From positions 62,001-126,000 of the forward strand of contig NZ_CP099966.1 of the NCBI RefSeq assembly GCF_025403485.1: DNA of 64,000 nucleotides. The letters run 5' to 3'. The translations under genes were made by a program, and so were the position numbers. The notes below the pieces were generated by a model, which saw nothing but the letters and a program-made list of their open reading frames with translations, had not been told where the DNA came from and did not search any database. Source of the stretch: Chryseobacterium paludis. Its GTDB lineage: Bacteria; Bacteroidota; Bacteroidia; Flavobacteriales; Weeksellaceae. Positions 35,700-45,001 of the stretch are shown piece after piece; the first letter of the stretch is position 1; every line of letters starts with the position of its first letter.

Positions 35700-37610
35700 T
35701 TAATCTAGTCTTTCGTTTTTAATTTCCTCGACAATTTCAGGATTCAATAAAGTTGAGATATCTCCGAAGTTGCTAAAATCTCCTTCAGCAATTTTTCTAA
35801 GAATTCTACGCATAATTTTTCCTGAACGTGTTTTAGGAAGTCCTGAAACGAACTGGATCTTATCAAGTTTCGCAATAGGTCCGATCTGATCGGCAATAAG
35901 CTGATTGATTTCCTTTTTAAGGTTTTCTCTTTGACGGCCTTCTCCTGTTTCTTTTAAAACGACATAGCCGTATAAAGCATTCCCTTTGATATCATGGGGG
36001 TAGCCTACAATAGCAGATTCTGCGACTGCAGGATGCTGATTGATGCTGTCTTCAATAGGAGCAGTTCCTAAATTATGTCCGGAAACAATGATCACATCAT
36101 CAACACGTCCTGTGATTCTGTAATATCCAACTTCATCTCTCAAAGCACCATCACCGGTAAAGTATTTCCCGGGAAAAGCGGTGAAATAAGTTTCCTTATA
36201 TCTTTGATGATCACCCCAGATCGTTCTGGCAATACCAGGCCATGGAAAACGGATACAAAGATTTCCTGTAACCTGATTTCCGGTAATCTCATTACGCTTG
36301 TCATCCATTAAAACAGGTTGCACACCTGGAAGTGGCAGCGTAGCGTAGGTGGGTTTGGTAGGGGTTATAAACGGAAGCGGTGAAATCATAATTCCTCCTG
36401 TTTCTGTTTGCCACCAGGTATCTACAATAGGACATTTTTTTCTTCCTACATGATCGTTAAACCAATGCCAGGCTTCATCATTAATAGGTTCTCCAACAGA
36501 TCCAATTACTTTCAGGGTACTTAAATCATGTTTATCCACCCATTCTGCACTTTCTTTTGCTAAAGAACGAATGGCAGTAGGTGCAGTATAAAATTGAGTG
36601 ATTTTATGTTTTTCAATGACCTCCCAGAACCTGTCAGGCTCCGGATAAGTCGGAATACCTTCAAAAATAACGGTGGTCGCTCCATTCAGTAATGGACCAT
36701 AAAGAATATAAGAATGTCCTGTGATCCAGCCAATATCTGCGGTACACCAGTAAATGTCATTTTCCTGATAATTGAAAATATTCTTAAAAGTATATGCGGT
36801 GTACACCATATATCCTGCACAGGTGTGAAGCATTCCTTTAGGCTTTCCTGTAGATCCGGAAGTATAAAGGATAAATAACGGATCTTCTGCATCCATAATT
36901 ACAGTGACGAAATCGGCAGAAGCTGTTTCATAGAGTTCAGAAAGCCAATGGTCTCGGCCTTCTTTCATTTTGATTTCATTATCTGTCCTTTTTACCACCA
37001 ATACATTTTCGATGGTTGGAGTCTTTTCAAGAGCTTCGTCTACGATGCTTTTTAGGTCTAAAACTTTATTTCCCCTGTAGCTTCCATCGGAAGTGATCAC
37101 CAATTTTGCTCCACAATCATTTATTCTTGAAGCAACAGCATTAGCTGAAAAGCCTGCGAAAATAACAGAATGTACAGCTCCTAATTTTGCACACGCTAAC
37201 ATGGTAATTGCTAGTTCAGGGATCATCGGAAGATAGATACAGACACGATCTCCTTTCTCAATACCCATTTCCCTTAGGATATTAGCTGTTTTATTGACAC
37301 GGGTATATAATTCGTTATAAGATATGTGCTGTGCTTTTTCTTTTGGATCGTTAGGTTCCCAGATGATCGCAGTTTTATCTCCTCTTTCGTTCAAGTGCCT
37401 GTCGATACAGTTTTTTGTAATATTTAATTTAGCATTCTTAAACCAAGTGATCTTTGCCTCATTCATATCATACTTAACCACTTTGCTCCATCTTTGGTAC
37501 CAGACAAAATTTTGATCAGCTATTTTATCCCAGAATTTTTTAGGATTTTTAATAGACTTTTTATATTCCTCAAAATAATGTGGTAAATCTTCTATTAAGT
37601 AATTTCTCAT
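35700..37610 (-). CDS. acs: Acetyl-CoA synthetase (AMP-forming)
   Basis: The 636-residue ANL-superfamily enzyme has the P-loop LFILYTSGSTGKPKG, the acetate-pocket segment WWQTETGGIMISPLP, the hinge VDDVIIVSGHNLGTAPIE and the C-terminal catalytic/acetylation lysine motif PKTRSGKIMRRILRK. It makes acetyl-CoA from acetate, ATP and CoA through acetyl-AMP. The PKTRSGK lysine is the known target of reversible acetylation in Acs. It is the last gene of a likely transcript that begins with a porin-like gene at 46381. Confidence 0.96.
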   Translation of the reverse strand: MRNYLIEDLPHYFEEYKKSIKNPKKFWDKIADQNFVWYQRWSKVVKYDMNEAKITWFKNAKLNITKNCIDRHLNERGDKTAIIWEPNDPKEKAQHISYNELYTRVNKTANILREMGIEKGDRVCIYLPMIPELAITMLACAKLGAVHSVIFAGFSANAVASRINDCGAKLVITSDGSYRGNKVLDLKSIVDEALEKTPTIENVLVVKRTDNEIKMKEGRDHWLSELYETASADFVTVIMDAEDPLFILYTSGSTGKPKGMLHTCAGYMVYTAYTFKNIFNYQENDIYWCTADIGWITGHSYILYGPLLNGATTVIFEGIPTYPEPDRFWEVIEKHKITQFYTAPTAIRSLAKESAEWVDKHDLSTLKVIGSVGEPINDEAWHWFNDHVGRKKCPIVDTWWQTETGGIMISPLPFITPTKPTYATLPLPGVQPVLMDDKRNEITGNQVTGNLCIRFPWPGIARTIWGDHQRYKETYFTAFPGKYFTGDGALRDEVGYYRITGRVDDVIIVSGHNLGTAPIEDSINQHPAVAESAIVGYPHDIKGNALYGYVVLKETGEGRQRENLKKEINQLIADQIGPIAKLDKIQFVSGLPKTRSGKIMRRILRKIAEGDFSNFGDISTLLNPEIVEEIKNERLD

Positions 37611-37659
37611 ATCCCTTTTGTTTTTGAAATTTGAATTTTATTGATATTTAAATTTATGT

Positions 37660-39558
37660 TTAATTTGTGAATTTAGTCCTGTAATCCACGATTTTTTCTT
37701 GTATTTCTTCTATGATCTGATCGTCATCTATAGTAGATGGTACCTGAAATTCTTTACCATCTAAAAGTGTTCTGATGAGTTTCCGTAAAATTTTTCCTGA
37801 ACGGGTTTTAGGTAAGCGTTTCACAACCATAGCATTCTTTAAAAAAGCGACAGCTCCTATTTTCTCACGAACCATTTTAATAATTTCTTTTTCTAAATCT
37901 TCCTCGGAGATTGTAGACCCATTTTTTAAAACAACAGTAGCAAAAGGTACCTGTCCCTTTAATTCATTATCAATTCCTACCACAGCACATTCTGCAACCT
38001 GTGGATGTGAAGAAAGAATTTCTTCCATTTCTGAGGTAGAAAGCCTGTGTCCTGCGACATTGATTACATCATCCACTCTTCCTGTGATAAAGAAGTATCC
38101 ATCTTCATCCTGTATAGCACCATCTCCTGAAAAATAATAACCTTTATATTGAGATAAATAACTACTTTGAAAGCGTTCATAATCTTTCCAGATTCCTAAA
38201 AGAGCACCTGGAGGAAGAGGAAGTTTGATAACCAGATAACCTTCCTGGTGTGGATCAAGTTCAAAACCATTTTCGTCAAAGATTTTAATATCATATCCGG
38301 GGATCGGTTTTCCGGCTGAAGCTCTTTTAATCTTATAATGATCATCAAAAGTCAGTAATCCAAGCATTGGCCAACCTGATTCTGTTTGCCACCAATGATC
38401 GATGGCGGGAACTCCAATATGCTCATTGAACCAATCTAAGGTAGCAACATCGCAGCGTTCACCAGCAAGAAACTGTTTTTTGAGATTTGAGAGGTCGTAT
38501 TTTTTAACCAATTCACCATTAGGATCTTCTTTTTTTATGGCTCTGATAGCAGTTGGGGCAGTAAACATTGCAGAAACTTTATATTCTGAGATGATCCGCC
38601 AGAAAGTTCCTGCATCTGGAGTCATAATAGGTTTCCCTTCAAAAACAATGGTGGTATTACGGTTCAGTAAAGGTCCATAAACAGAGAAGCTGTGTCCTAC
38701 AGCCCATCCAAAATCAGATGCAGCCCAATAAGTTTCTCCAGGTTCGATTCCATAAATATATTTCATGGAAAATTTCAAAGCGGTAGCATAGCCTCCCGTG
38801 TCACGGACAATTCCTTTAGGCTTTCCTGTAGTTCCTGAGGTGTATAATAAATAGAGTGGGTGTGTAGATGCTACAGGAACGCAGGCTACAGAAGAAGATT
38901 GCTGAATAAGTCCCTCATAATCTATTAATCCATCAAACATTTCGTCCTGGTTATCGATTAGTTTCCGGTTGTAAACGATGATGTGATCTACTTTATCCTG
39001 GGCTAATTCAATTGCTTTTTCTACCAATGGTAAATAAGGGATTCTTTTAGCAATCTCAACTCCTGCAGTAGCTGTGATCAAAGCTTTTGGTTTGCAATCA
39101 TCTATTCTTACCGCAAGTTCGTGAGGCGCAAAACCACCGAAAACAACATTGTGGATGACTCCGATTCTTGCACATGCTAACATGGCAAAAAGGGTTTGCG
39201 GAATCATCGGCATGTAAATTACCGCTGTATCTCCTTTTTCTAATCCCAGAGAAACCAAACCACCTGCAAATTTTGAAATCTCTTCTTGTGCCTGGTTAAA
39301 AGTGTATGTTATCTTCTGATCAGTAACCGGAGAATCATAAATAATGGCAATTTGATCACCATAGCCATCTTCAACGTGCTTATCTATGCATAAATAACAA
39401 ATATTAAGTTTTCCATCGGAATACCATTCAGTGTAATTGTTTTCATTTTGTGAAAGAATCTGACCAGGAAACTCAAACCAACTGATTTCCTGAGCTTGTT
39501 CTTTCCAGAAATTTTCTTTGTCTTCTATACTTCTTTTAAATAAATCGTCTGCATTCAT
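37660..39558 (-). CDS. prpE: Propionyl-CoA synthetase PrpE-like acyl-CoA synthetase
   Basis: The 632-residue ANL enzyme has the PrpE-type N-terminus (FKRSIEDKENFWKEQA, WYSDGKLNICYLCIDKH, QIAIIYDSPVT). It also has the P-loop LYLLYTSGTTGKPKG, the pocket segment WWQTESGWPMLG where Acs has WWQTETGG, and LPKTRSGKILRK. It should activate propionate, or short-chain acids, to the CoA ester. It lies 49 bases before acs and follows the sensor/receiver pair on the minus strand. Confidence 0.88.
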   Translation of the reverse strand: MNADDLFKRSIEDKENFWKEQAQEISWFEFPGQILSQNENNYTEWYSDGKLNICYLCIDKHVEDGYGDQIAIIYDSPVTDQKITYTFNQAQEEISKFAGGLVSLGLEKGDTAVIYMPMIPQTLFAMLACARIGVIHNVVFGGFAPHELAVRIDDCKPKALITATAGVEIAKRIPYLPLVEKAIELAQDKVDHIIVYNRKLIDNQDEMFDGLIDYEGLIQQSSSVACVPVASTHPLYLLYTSGTTGKPKGIVRDTGGYATALKFSMKYIYGIEPGETYWAASDFGWAVGHSFSVYGPLLNRNTTIVFEGKPIMTPDAGTFWRIISEYKVSAMFTAPTAIRAIKKEDPNGELVKKYDLSNLKKQFLAGERCDVATLDWFNEHIGVPAIDHWWQTESGWPMLGLLTFDDHYKIKRASAGKPIPGYDIKIFDENGFELDPHQEGYLVIKLPLPPGALLGIWKDYERFQSSYLSQYKGYYFSGDGAIQDEDGYFFITGRVDDVINVAGHRLSTSEMEEILSSHPQVAECAVVGIDNELKGQVPFATVVLKNGSTISEEDLEKEIIKMVREKIGAVAFLKNAMVVKRLPKTRSGKILRKLIRTLLDGKEFQVPSTIDDDQIIEEIQEKIVDYRTKFTN

Positions 39559-39590
39559 ATCAATAATTGTGTTTCGTATTTTGCTGGTTC

Positions 39591-39688
39591 TGTCACTGCA
39601 GGCAACGGGGAGCTGTCTTTTAGGAGATTCTGGTTAACTATATTTTAAGTTTAGATTCCTTATTCCCCTTGCTGCATTCTGAATGACA
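39591..39688. repeat. Imperfect inverted repeat between prpE and the response regulator
   Basis: Left arm 39591-39611 (TGTCA, CTGCAGGCAACGGGGA) and right arm 39663-39688 (TCCCCTTGCTGCA, TGACA) are imperfectly complementary over about 20 bases. The 190-base gap has no ORF. It may be a degenerate intergenic repeat or a processing hairpin. Confidence 0.4.
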
Positions 39689-39748
39689 GGATGTATGTTT
39701 TGATTATGTAAAATAATAATGCTTCATTTTCAACTTTTATCCTGACTC

Positions 39749-40114
39749 TTATACCTCAAACAATTCCTCTATCTGCTGCATCAGCTTCTTGATTGAATAT
39801 GGTTTGGTAACATATGCGTCAGCACCCATTTTCAGTCCTCTTTCAATATCTTTTGGATTGTTTTTGGCACTCAGGAAGATTACTTTTGTGTTTTTTAGCC
39901 TTTCCTGTTCTTTGATTATTTCAAGTGTACTGTATCCATCGAGATTAGGCATCATGATATCTAGTAAAATAACATCAGGAACCATGTCTTTTAAAAATTC
40001 TAATACTTCCGTTCCATCCCTGGCAATGAAAACATCATAACCGTTTTTCTTAAAACTGTACTCCAGGGACATTAATATTTTGTGCTCATCGTCTGCTATG
40101 ATTATCTTTTTCAT
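39749..40114 (-). CDS. Receiver-only response regulator
   Basis: The 121-residue protein is one CheY-like receiver domain with no output domain: acidic pocket Asp8-Asp9, phospho-acceptor Asp52 in LLDIMMPNLDG, a Ser in FLSAK and the conserved Lys in VTKPYS. It ends right after the last helix. It starts 15 bases after the SLC5-histidine kinase gene and is surely its partner. In the Vibrio/Pseudomonas CrbS-CrbR system the regulator has a LuxR output domain; here that part is missing, so signalling must pass to another protein or act by phosphate exchange. Confidence 0.93.
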   Translation of the reverse strand: MKKIIIADDEHKILMSLEYSFKKNGYDVFIARDGTEVLEFLKDMVPDVILLDIMMPNLDGYSTLEIIKEQERLKNTKVIFLSAKNNPKDIERGLKMGADAYVTKPYSIKKLMQQIEELFEV

Positions 40115-40129
40115 AATGTGTTTGTATGG

Positions 40130-42826
40130 TTATTCAACTTCATTTTGATTTTCTTTTATATCTTCAGGAAAGCTTATCGTAAAGGTGACACCCAAGCCAT
40201 TATTTTCAGCAAGTATTGAGCCTTGATGGGCTTCAACGATTTGTTTTGAGATGGCAAGTCCAAGTCCGCTTCCTGTAGGTTTTAAAATATTCTGATTTTT
40301 AGATTGATAAAATTTGTTGAAAATCATTTCCAGATCTTCTTCCGGGATCTTTTTTCCGGTATTAAAAATGGTTATGACCAAATGATCTTCTTTTTTAGAA
40401 AACTTCGTTTGTATCGTTCCCTGATCATCTGCAAATTTTAAAGCATTTCCAAGGATATTTTGAAATAACTGAATGAATCTGGCTTCATCATATTCAAACA
40501 AATGGTCGCTGAGAAGGTCAACTTCACTGATGTGGATATCTTTCTGTTGTATCAAATGAAGTAGTGGATTGAGTGCTTTTTTATAGGTGTCAAGGATGTT
40601 ATTCTGTTTAATATTTAAAGCAATTTCACCATGTTCTAATTTATCAAGATAGAGGATGTCGTTGATGATCTCACTTAACCGGTCAGATTCTGTAATGATA
40701 TTGTTTAAAAATTCCCTTTTAATATCTAAAGGAATATCGTCATCATCAGCCAGGATTTCCCCGGCGGAACGAATTGCTGTAATGGGTGTTCTCAGCTCAT
40801 GCGCAACAGAATCCAGGAAGTCATCCTTTTGGCGATCTTTAATAATTAAACTTTCGTTAGCTACAGTTAACTCCTCTGAAAGTTGCTTTAATTCCTCAGA
40901 TTTTTCTGTTAGCTTTTTGTTTAAAGTAATATTCTCTTTAGATTCTTCCAGTATATCTAAAACTTCTTTTAAAGATATTTTATCCTCCTTTGTGACACCT
41001 TCAATTAGGATTTTAGCAGAGGCGGTTCCTATTCTTCCCGCTAAAAGGTTTTCAGAAAATTTAATAAATCTCGAATCTGCAGTTTCAGTTTGGGAATCAA
41101 TATTGTATTTTAAATTAAATATTCTCAATGCCTGTTCTGTTTTCTTTTTACCTAAAAATCGTTCCAGAATATTTTTGATATCTGAAACATAAGCAGTACC
41201 GCGCCAGATGAAAGCATTCTCATGGTTTTGAATATATTTATCAACATCCACATAAAGTTCAGCGAAATTTCTTTCCCTGTAGTTTCCTTTAACGCTAACA
41301 GAAATAATAGTAAATAATCCCGTATTAATTAAAATAGACCAGAAGAAAATTTCCGGAATCCTGCTTAAATAAGGAATGCTAAAGACATCAAAAATGTTAT
41401 AAATATCTCTCAAAACTCCTTTGAGCTCTTGATTGTAAGAGAAATAATATTGAGGAATAATTAGGCCGAAGTAACAAATTACCAATCCGGCAAGAAGTCC
41501 TGCAACAGCACCCTTATAAGTTCCTCTACGCCAAAATAAAGCGCCAAAAAATGCAGGTGCCAGCTGACCAATTACTACAAATGAGATTAGTCCTACAGAA
41601 TCTAATGAGGTTTTAAGGATGAAATACTTGTAGAAGGCGAAAGCCATAATAATTAAAGCAAAAATGCTTATTTTCCTAATATTGGTAATGTTTCGGGTGT
41701 TCTGAGTCTCATTCTCAGATTTAAATTTCCCAAGCAGTCCATAGGGAATGATGAGGTTGTTGGAAAGCATGATCGATAAAGTAATAGCCGATATGATGAT
41801 CATAGAGATACATGAACTTAAGCCACCAAGAAAAACCAAAACGGTAATTAATGTATTGTCAAAATATTGTGGAATTAATATAGAGTAAAACTCGGGATTT
41901 ACATTTTGTCCATCAAAAATAATCCTTCCACCCCAGGCAATAGGAAAAATAAAAATGGTAAAAATTAAAAGATAAAGCGGAAAAAACCAGATCGCTGTTT
42001 TTATATGTTTTTCCTGTCTGTTTTCTACAATAGCTGTATGGAACTGTCTGGGAAGAATACAGATCGCCGTTCCCGAGATCATGCACAAGATCATCCAGTT
42101 CATGGCTCCTTCAATTCCATTAAAAGTATTTTTCTGTTTAAAGTCCTCAAATTTGCTCGCTTTTTCATAAATATCTGAAAAACCGTCAAAGGCAAAATAG
42201 ATAACAAATAATCCGAGAATGATAATGAAAAATAATTTTAAAAAACTTTCTAAGGCAATAGCAGAGATGATTCCAAGACGTTTTTCTGAAGCGTCTACAT
42301 ACCGGGTTCCATAATATGATGAAAACAAAGCAATTAAAACAACAACAAATGTCGCGTTGTCCGTAAGTATATTTTGAGATGTCGGAGTCTTTGTTACCAG
42401 GTGAAAAGTTTCAGAGATCGCTTTGATCTGTAATCCGATATACGGAATAATGGCTAGAAGGCAAACAATAGTAATAATAGCGCTAAAGTTTCTGCTGTTA
42501 CCATATCTCAAAGAGATGAAATCTGCCAGGCTGCTTATTTTATTGATCCTGGAAATCCGCACAATTCTGGTATTAATGAAGATCCATGCGGGAATAACAA
42601 TGATAGGACCAACATAAATAGGTAAATAATTTAATCCACTTGTTGCCGCAACGCCTATACTTCCATAATAAGTCCATGCTGTACAGTAAACGGCTAATGA
42701 TAATGCGTAGATATAGGGATTGTTGATCCAGAGCTTACTTTTTTTCTTTTCTGCCAAATAGGCAACCAGGAATAGAAGAGCCAGATAAAGGAGAACAACA
42801 GCAAATAGGGCAAAACTACTCATCAT
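40130..42826 (-). CDS. Sodium:solute symporter-histidine kinase fusion (CrbS/CbrA-like)
   Basis: The 898-residue protein begins with a 12-13-helix SLC5/SSF transporter domain (about 1-520; TAWTYYGSIGVAATSGLNYLP, SSLADFISLRYGN). A linker of about 100 residues and a coiled coil (about 610-660) follow. Then come HisKA with His676 in FLDSVAHELRTPITA, and a HATPase with N box QNILGNALKF, G1 FNTGKKI and G2 GSGLGLAISKQ. No PAS or receiver domain is visible. The transporter half is the likely sensor of acetate or a related acid. Its start overlaps the 64-residue membrane gene by 11 bases. Confidence 0.92.
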   Translation of the reverse strand: MMSSFALFAVVLLYLALLFLVAYLAEKKKSKLWINNPYIYALSLAVYCTAWTYYGSIGVAATSGLNYLPIYVGPIIVIPAWIFINTRIVRISRINKISSLADFISLRYGNSRNFSAIITIVCLLAIIPYIGLQIKAISETFHLVTKTPTSQNILTDNATFVVVLIALFSSYYGTRYVDASEKRLGIISAIALESFLKLFFIIILGLFVIYFAFDGFSDIYEKASKFEDFKQKNTFNGIEGAMNWMILCMISGTAICILPRQFHTAIVENRQEKHIKTAIWFFPLYLLIFTIFIFPIAWGGRIIFDGQNVNPEFYSILIPQYFDNTLITVLVFLGGLSSCISMIIISAITLSIMLSNNLIIPYGLLGKFKSENETQNTRNITNIRKISIFALIIMAFAFYKYFILKTSLDSVGLISFVVIGQLAPAFFGALFWRRGTYKGAVAGLLAGLVICYFGLIIPQYYFSYNQELKGVLRDIYNIFDVFSIPYLSRIPEIFFWSILINTGLFTIISVSVKGNYRERNFAELYVDVDKYIQNHENAFIWRGTAYVSDIKNILERFLGKKKTEQALRIFNLKYNIDSQTETADSRFIKFSENLLAGRIGTASAKILIEGVTKEDKISLKEVLDILEESKENITLNKKLTEKSEELKQLSEELTVANESLIIKDRQKDDFLDSVAHELRTPITAIRSAGEILADDDDIPLDIKREFLNNIITESDRLSEIINDILYLDKLEHGEIALNIKQNNILDTYKKALNPLLHLIQQKDIHISEVDLLSDHLFEYDEARFIQLFQNILGNALKFADDQGTIQTKFSKKEDHLVITIFNTGKKIPEEDLEMIFNKFYQSKNQNILKPTGSGLGLAISKQIVEAHQGSILAENNGLGVTFTISFPEDIKENQNEVE

Positions 42827-43010
42827 ACTTTTTTACAATTATAAAAGATATGATGATAGAAAGCATCCAGACAGCGAATATATAGATCAGAATTATTGGA
42901 TAACCAAAAGTATCTTTTTCACTGTTAAATAACAATGAAATGGGAATACTGAAAGCGATCATTAATCCAATGCTTAAGATGATCAGTTTTTGTTCGTGTC
43001 TCTTCTTCAT
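42816..43010 (-). CDS. Small two-helix membrane protein
   Basis: The 64-residue protein has a basic N-terminus (MKKRHEQK) and two transmembrane segments (about 9-27 and 37-58), ending IVKKYDE. Its 3' end overlaps the symporter-kinase start by 11 bases, so the two are translationally coupled. It may be an accessory subunit of the SLC5 domain, as DUF485/YjcH proteins accompany acetate symporter ActP; I do not see enough likeness to call it YjcH. Confidence 0.72.
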   Translation of the reverse strand: MKKRHEQKLIILSIGLMIAFSIPISLLFNSEKDTFGYPIILIYIFAVWMLSIIISFIIVKKYDE

Positions 43011-43086
43011 AAATGATGATTGATAAAAGATAATTGATGAACAGATTCTTTAATATAGATCATTCATCAATTATCATATATCATTT
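43011..43086. repeat. Nested inverted repeat element between two small genes
   Basis: GATAATTGATGAA (43029-43041) is the exact reverse complement of TTCATCAATTATC (43063-43075). Outside it AAATGAT (43011-43017) matches ATCATTT (43080-43086). The element fills the whole gap between the 75- and 64-residue genes and could fold as a long hairpin in the operon mRNA. Confidence 0.7.
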
Positions 43087-43090
43087 ATAA

Positions 43091-43318
43091 TTAAATTTTG
43101 TCGTCAGAATATTCTCCTGTTAGAGCATAATAACCAAAAATGGCTAGTCCACCTGAAATAATTGGCATCAATACAAAAAGGATAATAATGCCAAATACCA
43201 GATCCTCCTGCTTTCCTGAGGTTATTTTTGGAATACCTAATACGGTTATCCCAAAATAGCCCACAACCAAAGCAATTAAAATCCATAGAATGCCTAATAT
43301 TTTTTTTAGTCCGTTCAT
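43091..43318 (-). CDS. Small two-helix membrane protein
   Basis: The 75-residue protein has two transmembrane segments (about 6-26 and 42-66), joined by a loop with PKITSGKQED, and a short acidic tail GEYSDDKI. It lies 44 bases downstream of the MHS transporter gene, so it is probably in the same transcript and may help that transporter. I recall a DUF family beside Bacteroidota MHS transporters, but cannot confirm its number. Confidence 0.72.
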   Translation of the reverse strand: MNGLKKILGILWILIALVVGYFGITVLGIPKITSGKQEDLVFGIIILFVLMPIISGGLAIFGYYALTGEYSDDKI

Positions 43319-43361
43319 TTTAGTAGTTTTAAAATTAATAAAAATTTAAGTGATTCCGTTC

Positions 43362-44942
43362 CTAATCGTGAATATTATTGTTTTTCCTTTTAAGATAAAA
43401 TAATCCGATCAACAAACAGACGCCTGCAACTCCTATAGGATACCAAAGCCCCTGAAGATACCAGGTAGGATGGCCGGCATCTTTTCCTGCTGTTACCAGA
43501 TAAGTAGCCACTGCCGGAAGAAGTCCTCCAAATACCCCATTACCAATATGGTAAGGTAATGACATTGAGGTGTAGCGGATTCGTACCGGGAACATTTCTA
43601 CAAGGAATGCTGCTATGGGTCCATAAACCATGGTTACAAATATCACCTGAATAAAAACCATAAAGACCAGATACCATTTCGTGTCGTCATTAAGTTTCAA
43701 CGATTGAGAAACTTTTGGTTCTTCCGTTTTACCGTCTTTTATTACCGGACCACTTGCTGACCAATGAACGATGCTGTCTTTTTTAATTAAAGTACCATCT
43801 GTAAACAGCGTTTCCTTATGGAAGGTGACCAGGCTGTCGCTTGCGATATCTTTATGGATTTTAGCAGTTCTCTTTTCTGTAATTCCGTTTGTGGCAATGG
43901 TTTTACTTTCTATATTAACACTTTTATACATGCTGTCATAAATAGGACGGTAGGCTAAAATAGCAACCAGCATTCCGGTCATCATAATGGCTTTTCGACC
44001 AACCTTATCAGAAAACCACCCAAAGAATACAAAGAATGGAGTTCCTAAAAGTAAGGCCGTAGCCATTAGTGAATCTACCTGTGCAGATTCAACATTCATT
44101 ACCTTTTGCAGGAAGCTCATTGCATAAAACTGTCCCGTATACCAGATGACTCCTTGTCCCATCGCAGCTCCGAATAAGGCCAGTAAAACAAATTTGAAAT
44201 TGTATTTATTTCCAAAACTTTCTTTTAAAGGATTTTTAGAGGTTTTACCTTCACTTTTAGCTTTTGCAAAAAGAGGAGATTCTTTCATGTTTTTTCTGAT
44301 GACATAAGAAACGCCAACCATTAGAATAGAGATCCAGAATGGAACTCTCCAACCCCAGCCATCAAATTCTTCTGCTGAAAGGGTATTTTTAGTGATTAGA
44401 ATAACAATCAATGAAATAAATAACCCTGCCGTTGCGGTAGTCTGGATCCATGAGGTCCAATATCCTCTTCGATGTGGTTGTGCATATTCAGCAACATAAG
44501 TGGCAGCACCCCCGTATTCGCCTCCTAATGCTAATCCCTGTAATAATCTTAAAATTAAAACCAGAACAGGAGCCATGAATCCAATGGTTTCATAACTTGG
44601 AATACATCCGATTAAGAAAGTGGAAAACCCCATGATTAATAGTGTGACAAGAAAAGTATATTTCCTTCCGATAATATCTCCCAATCTTCCAAAGAATAAA
44701 GCTCCAAATGGTCTCACTACAAATCCCGCTGCGAAAGTCGCTAAAGTAGATAAAAATGCAGCTGTAGGATTGTCTGATGGAAAGAATTTGGTAGCCAATA
44801 CAACGGCTAAACTTCCGAAAATATAGAAATCATACCATTCTATCAATGTTCCGAGAGATGATGCAGTAATAACACTCCAGATGGTTCTGTTTTTCTGCTT
44901 TTCAGTCATATTCTCGTAATTTTCATGATGAGTATCGCTCAT
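43362..44942 (-). CDS. MFS transporter, metabolite:H+ symporter (MHS) family, with a periplasmic insertion
   Basis: The 526-residue protein has 12 helices, with the MHS opening GTLIEWYDFYIFGSLA, motif A GRLGDIIGRKYTF after helix 2, and RLLQGLALGGEYGGAATYVAEYA in helix 4. MHS members import organic acids or compatible solutes with protons. Between helices 9 and 10 a charged stretch of about 75 residues (about 345-420, KTIATNGITEKRTAKI type) lies on the periplasmic side; ordinary MHS proteins lack it. Acs, PrpE and the SLC5 sensor are in the same operon, so a short-chain acid is the likely cargo. Confidence 0.9.
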   Translation of the reverse strand: MSDTHHENYENMTEKQKNRTIWSVITASSLGTLIEWYDFYIFGSLAVVLATKFFPSDNPTAAFLSTLATFAAGFVVRPFGALFFGRLGDIIGRKYTFLVTLLIMGFSTFLIGCIPSYETIGFMAPVLVLILRLLQGLALGGEYGGAATYVAEYAQPHRRGYWTSWIQTTATAGLFISLIVILITKNTLSAEEFDGWGWRVPFWISILMVGVSYVIRKNMKESPLFAKAKSEGKTSKNPLKESFGNKYNFKFVLLALFGAAMGQGVIWYTGQFYAMSFLQKVMNVESAQVDSLMATALLLGTPFFVFFGWFSDKVGRKAIMMTGMLVAILAYRPIYDSMYKSVNIESKTIATNGITEKRTAKIHKDIASDSLVTFHKETLFTDGTLIKKDSIVHWSASGPVIKDGKTEEPKVSQSLKLNDDTKWYLVFMVFIQVIFVTMVYGPIAAFLVEMFPVRIRYTSMSLPYHIGNGVFGGLLPAVATYLVTAGKDAGHPTWYLQGLWYPIGVAGVCLLIGLFYLKRKNNNIHD

Positions 44943-45001
44943 ATCACTTGATTTTTGATGTTAATTAAATTTTTTTTAAAAAGTATATTCGATCATCCTT
45001 T

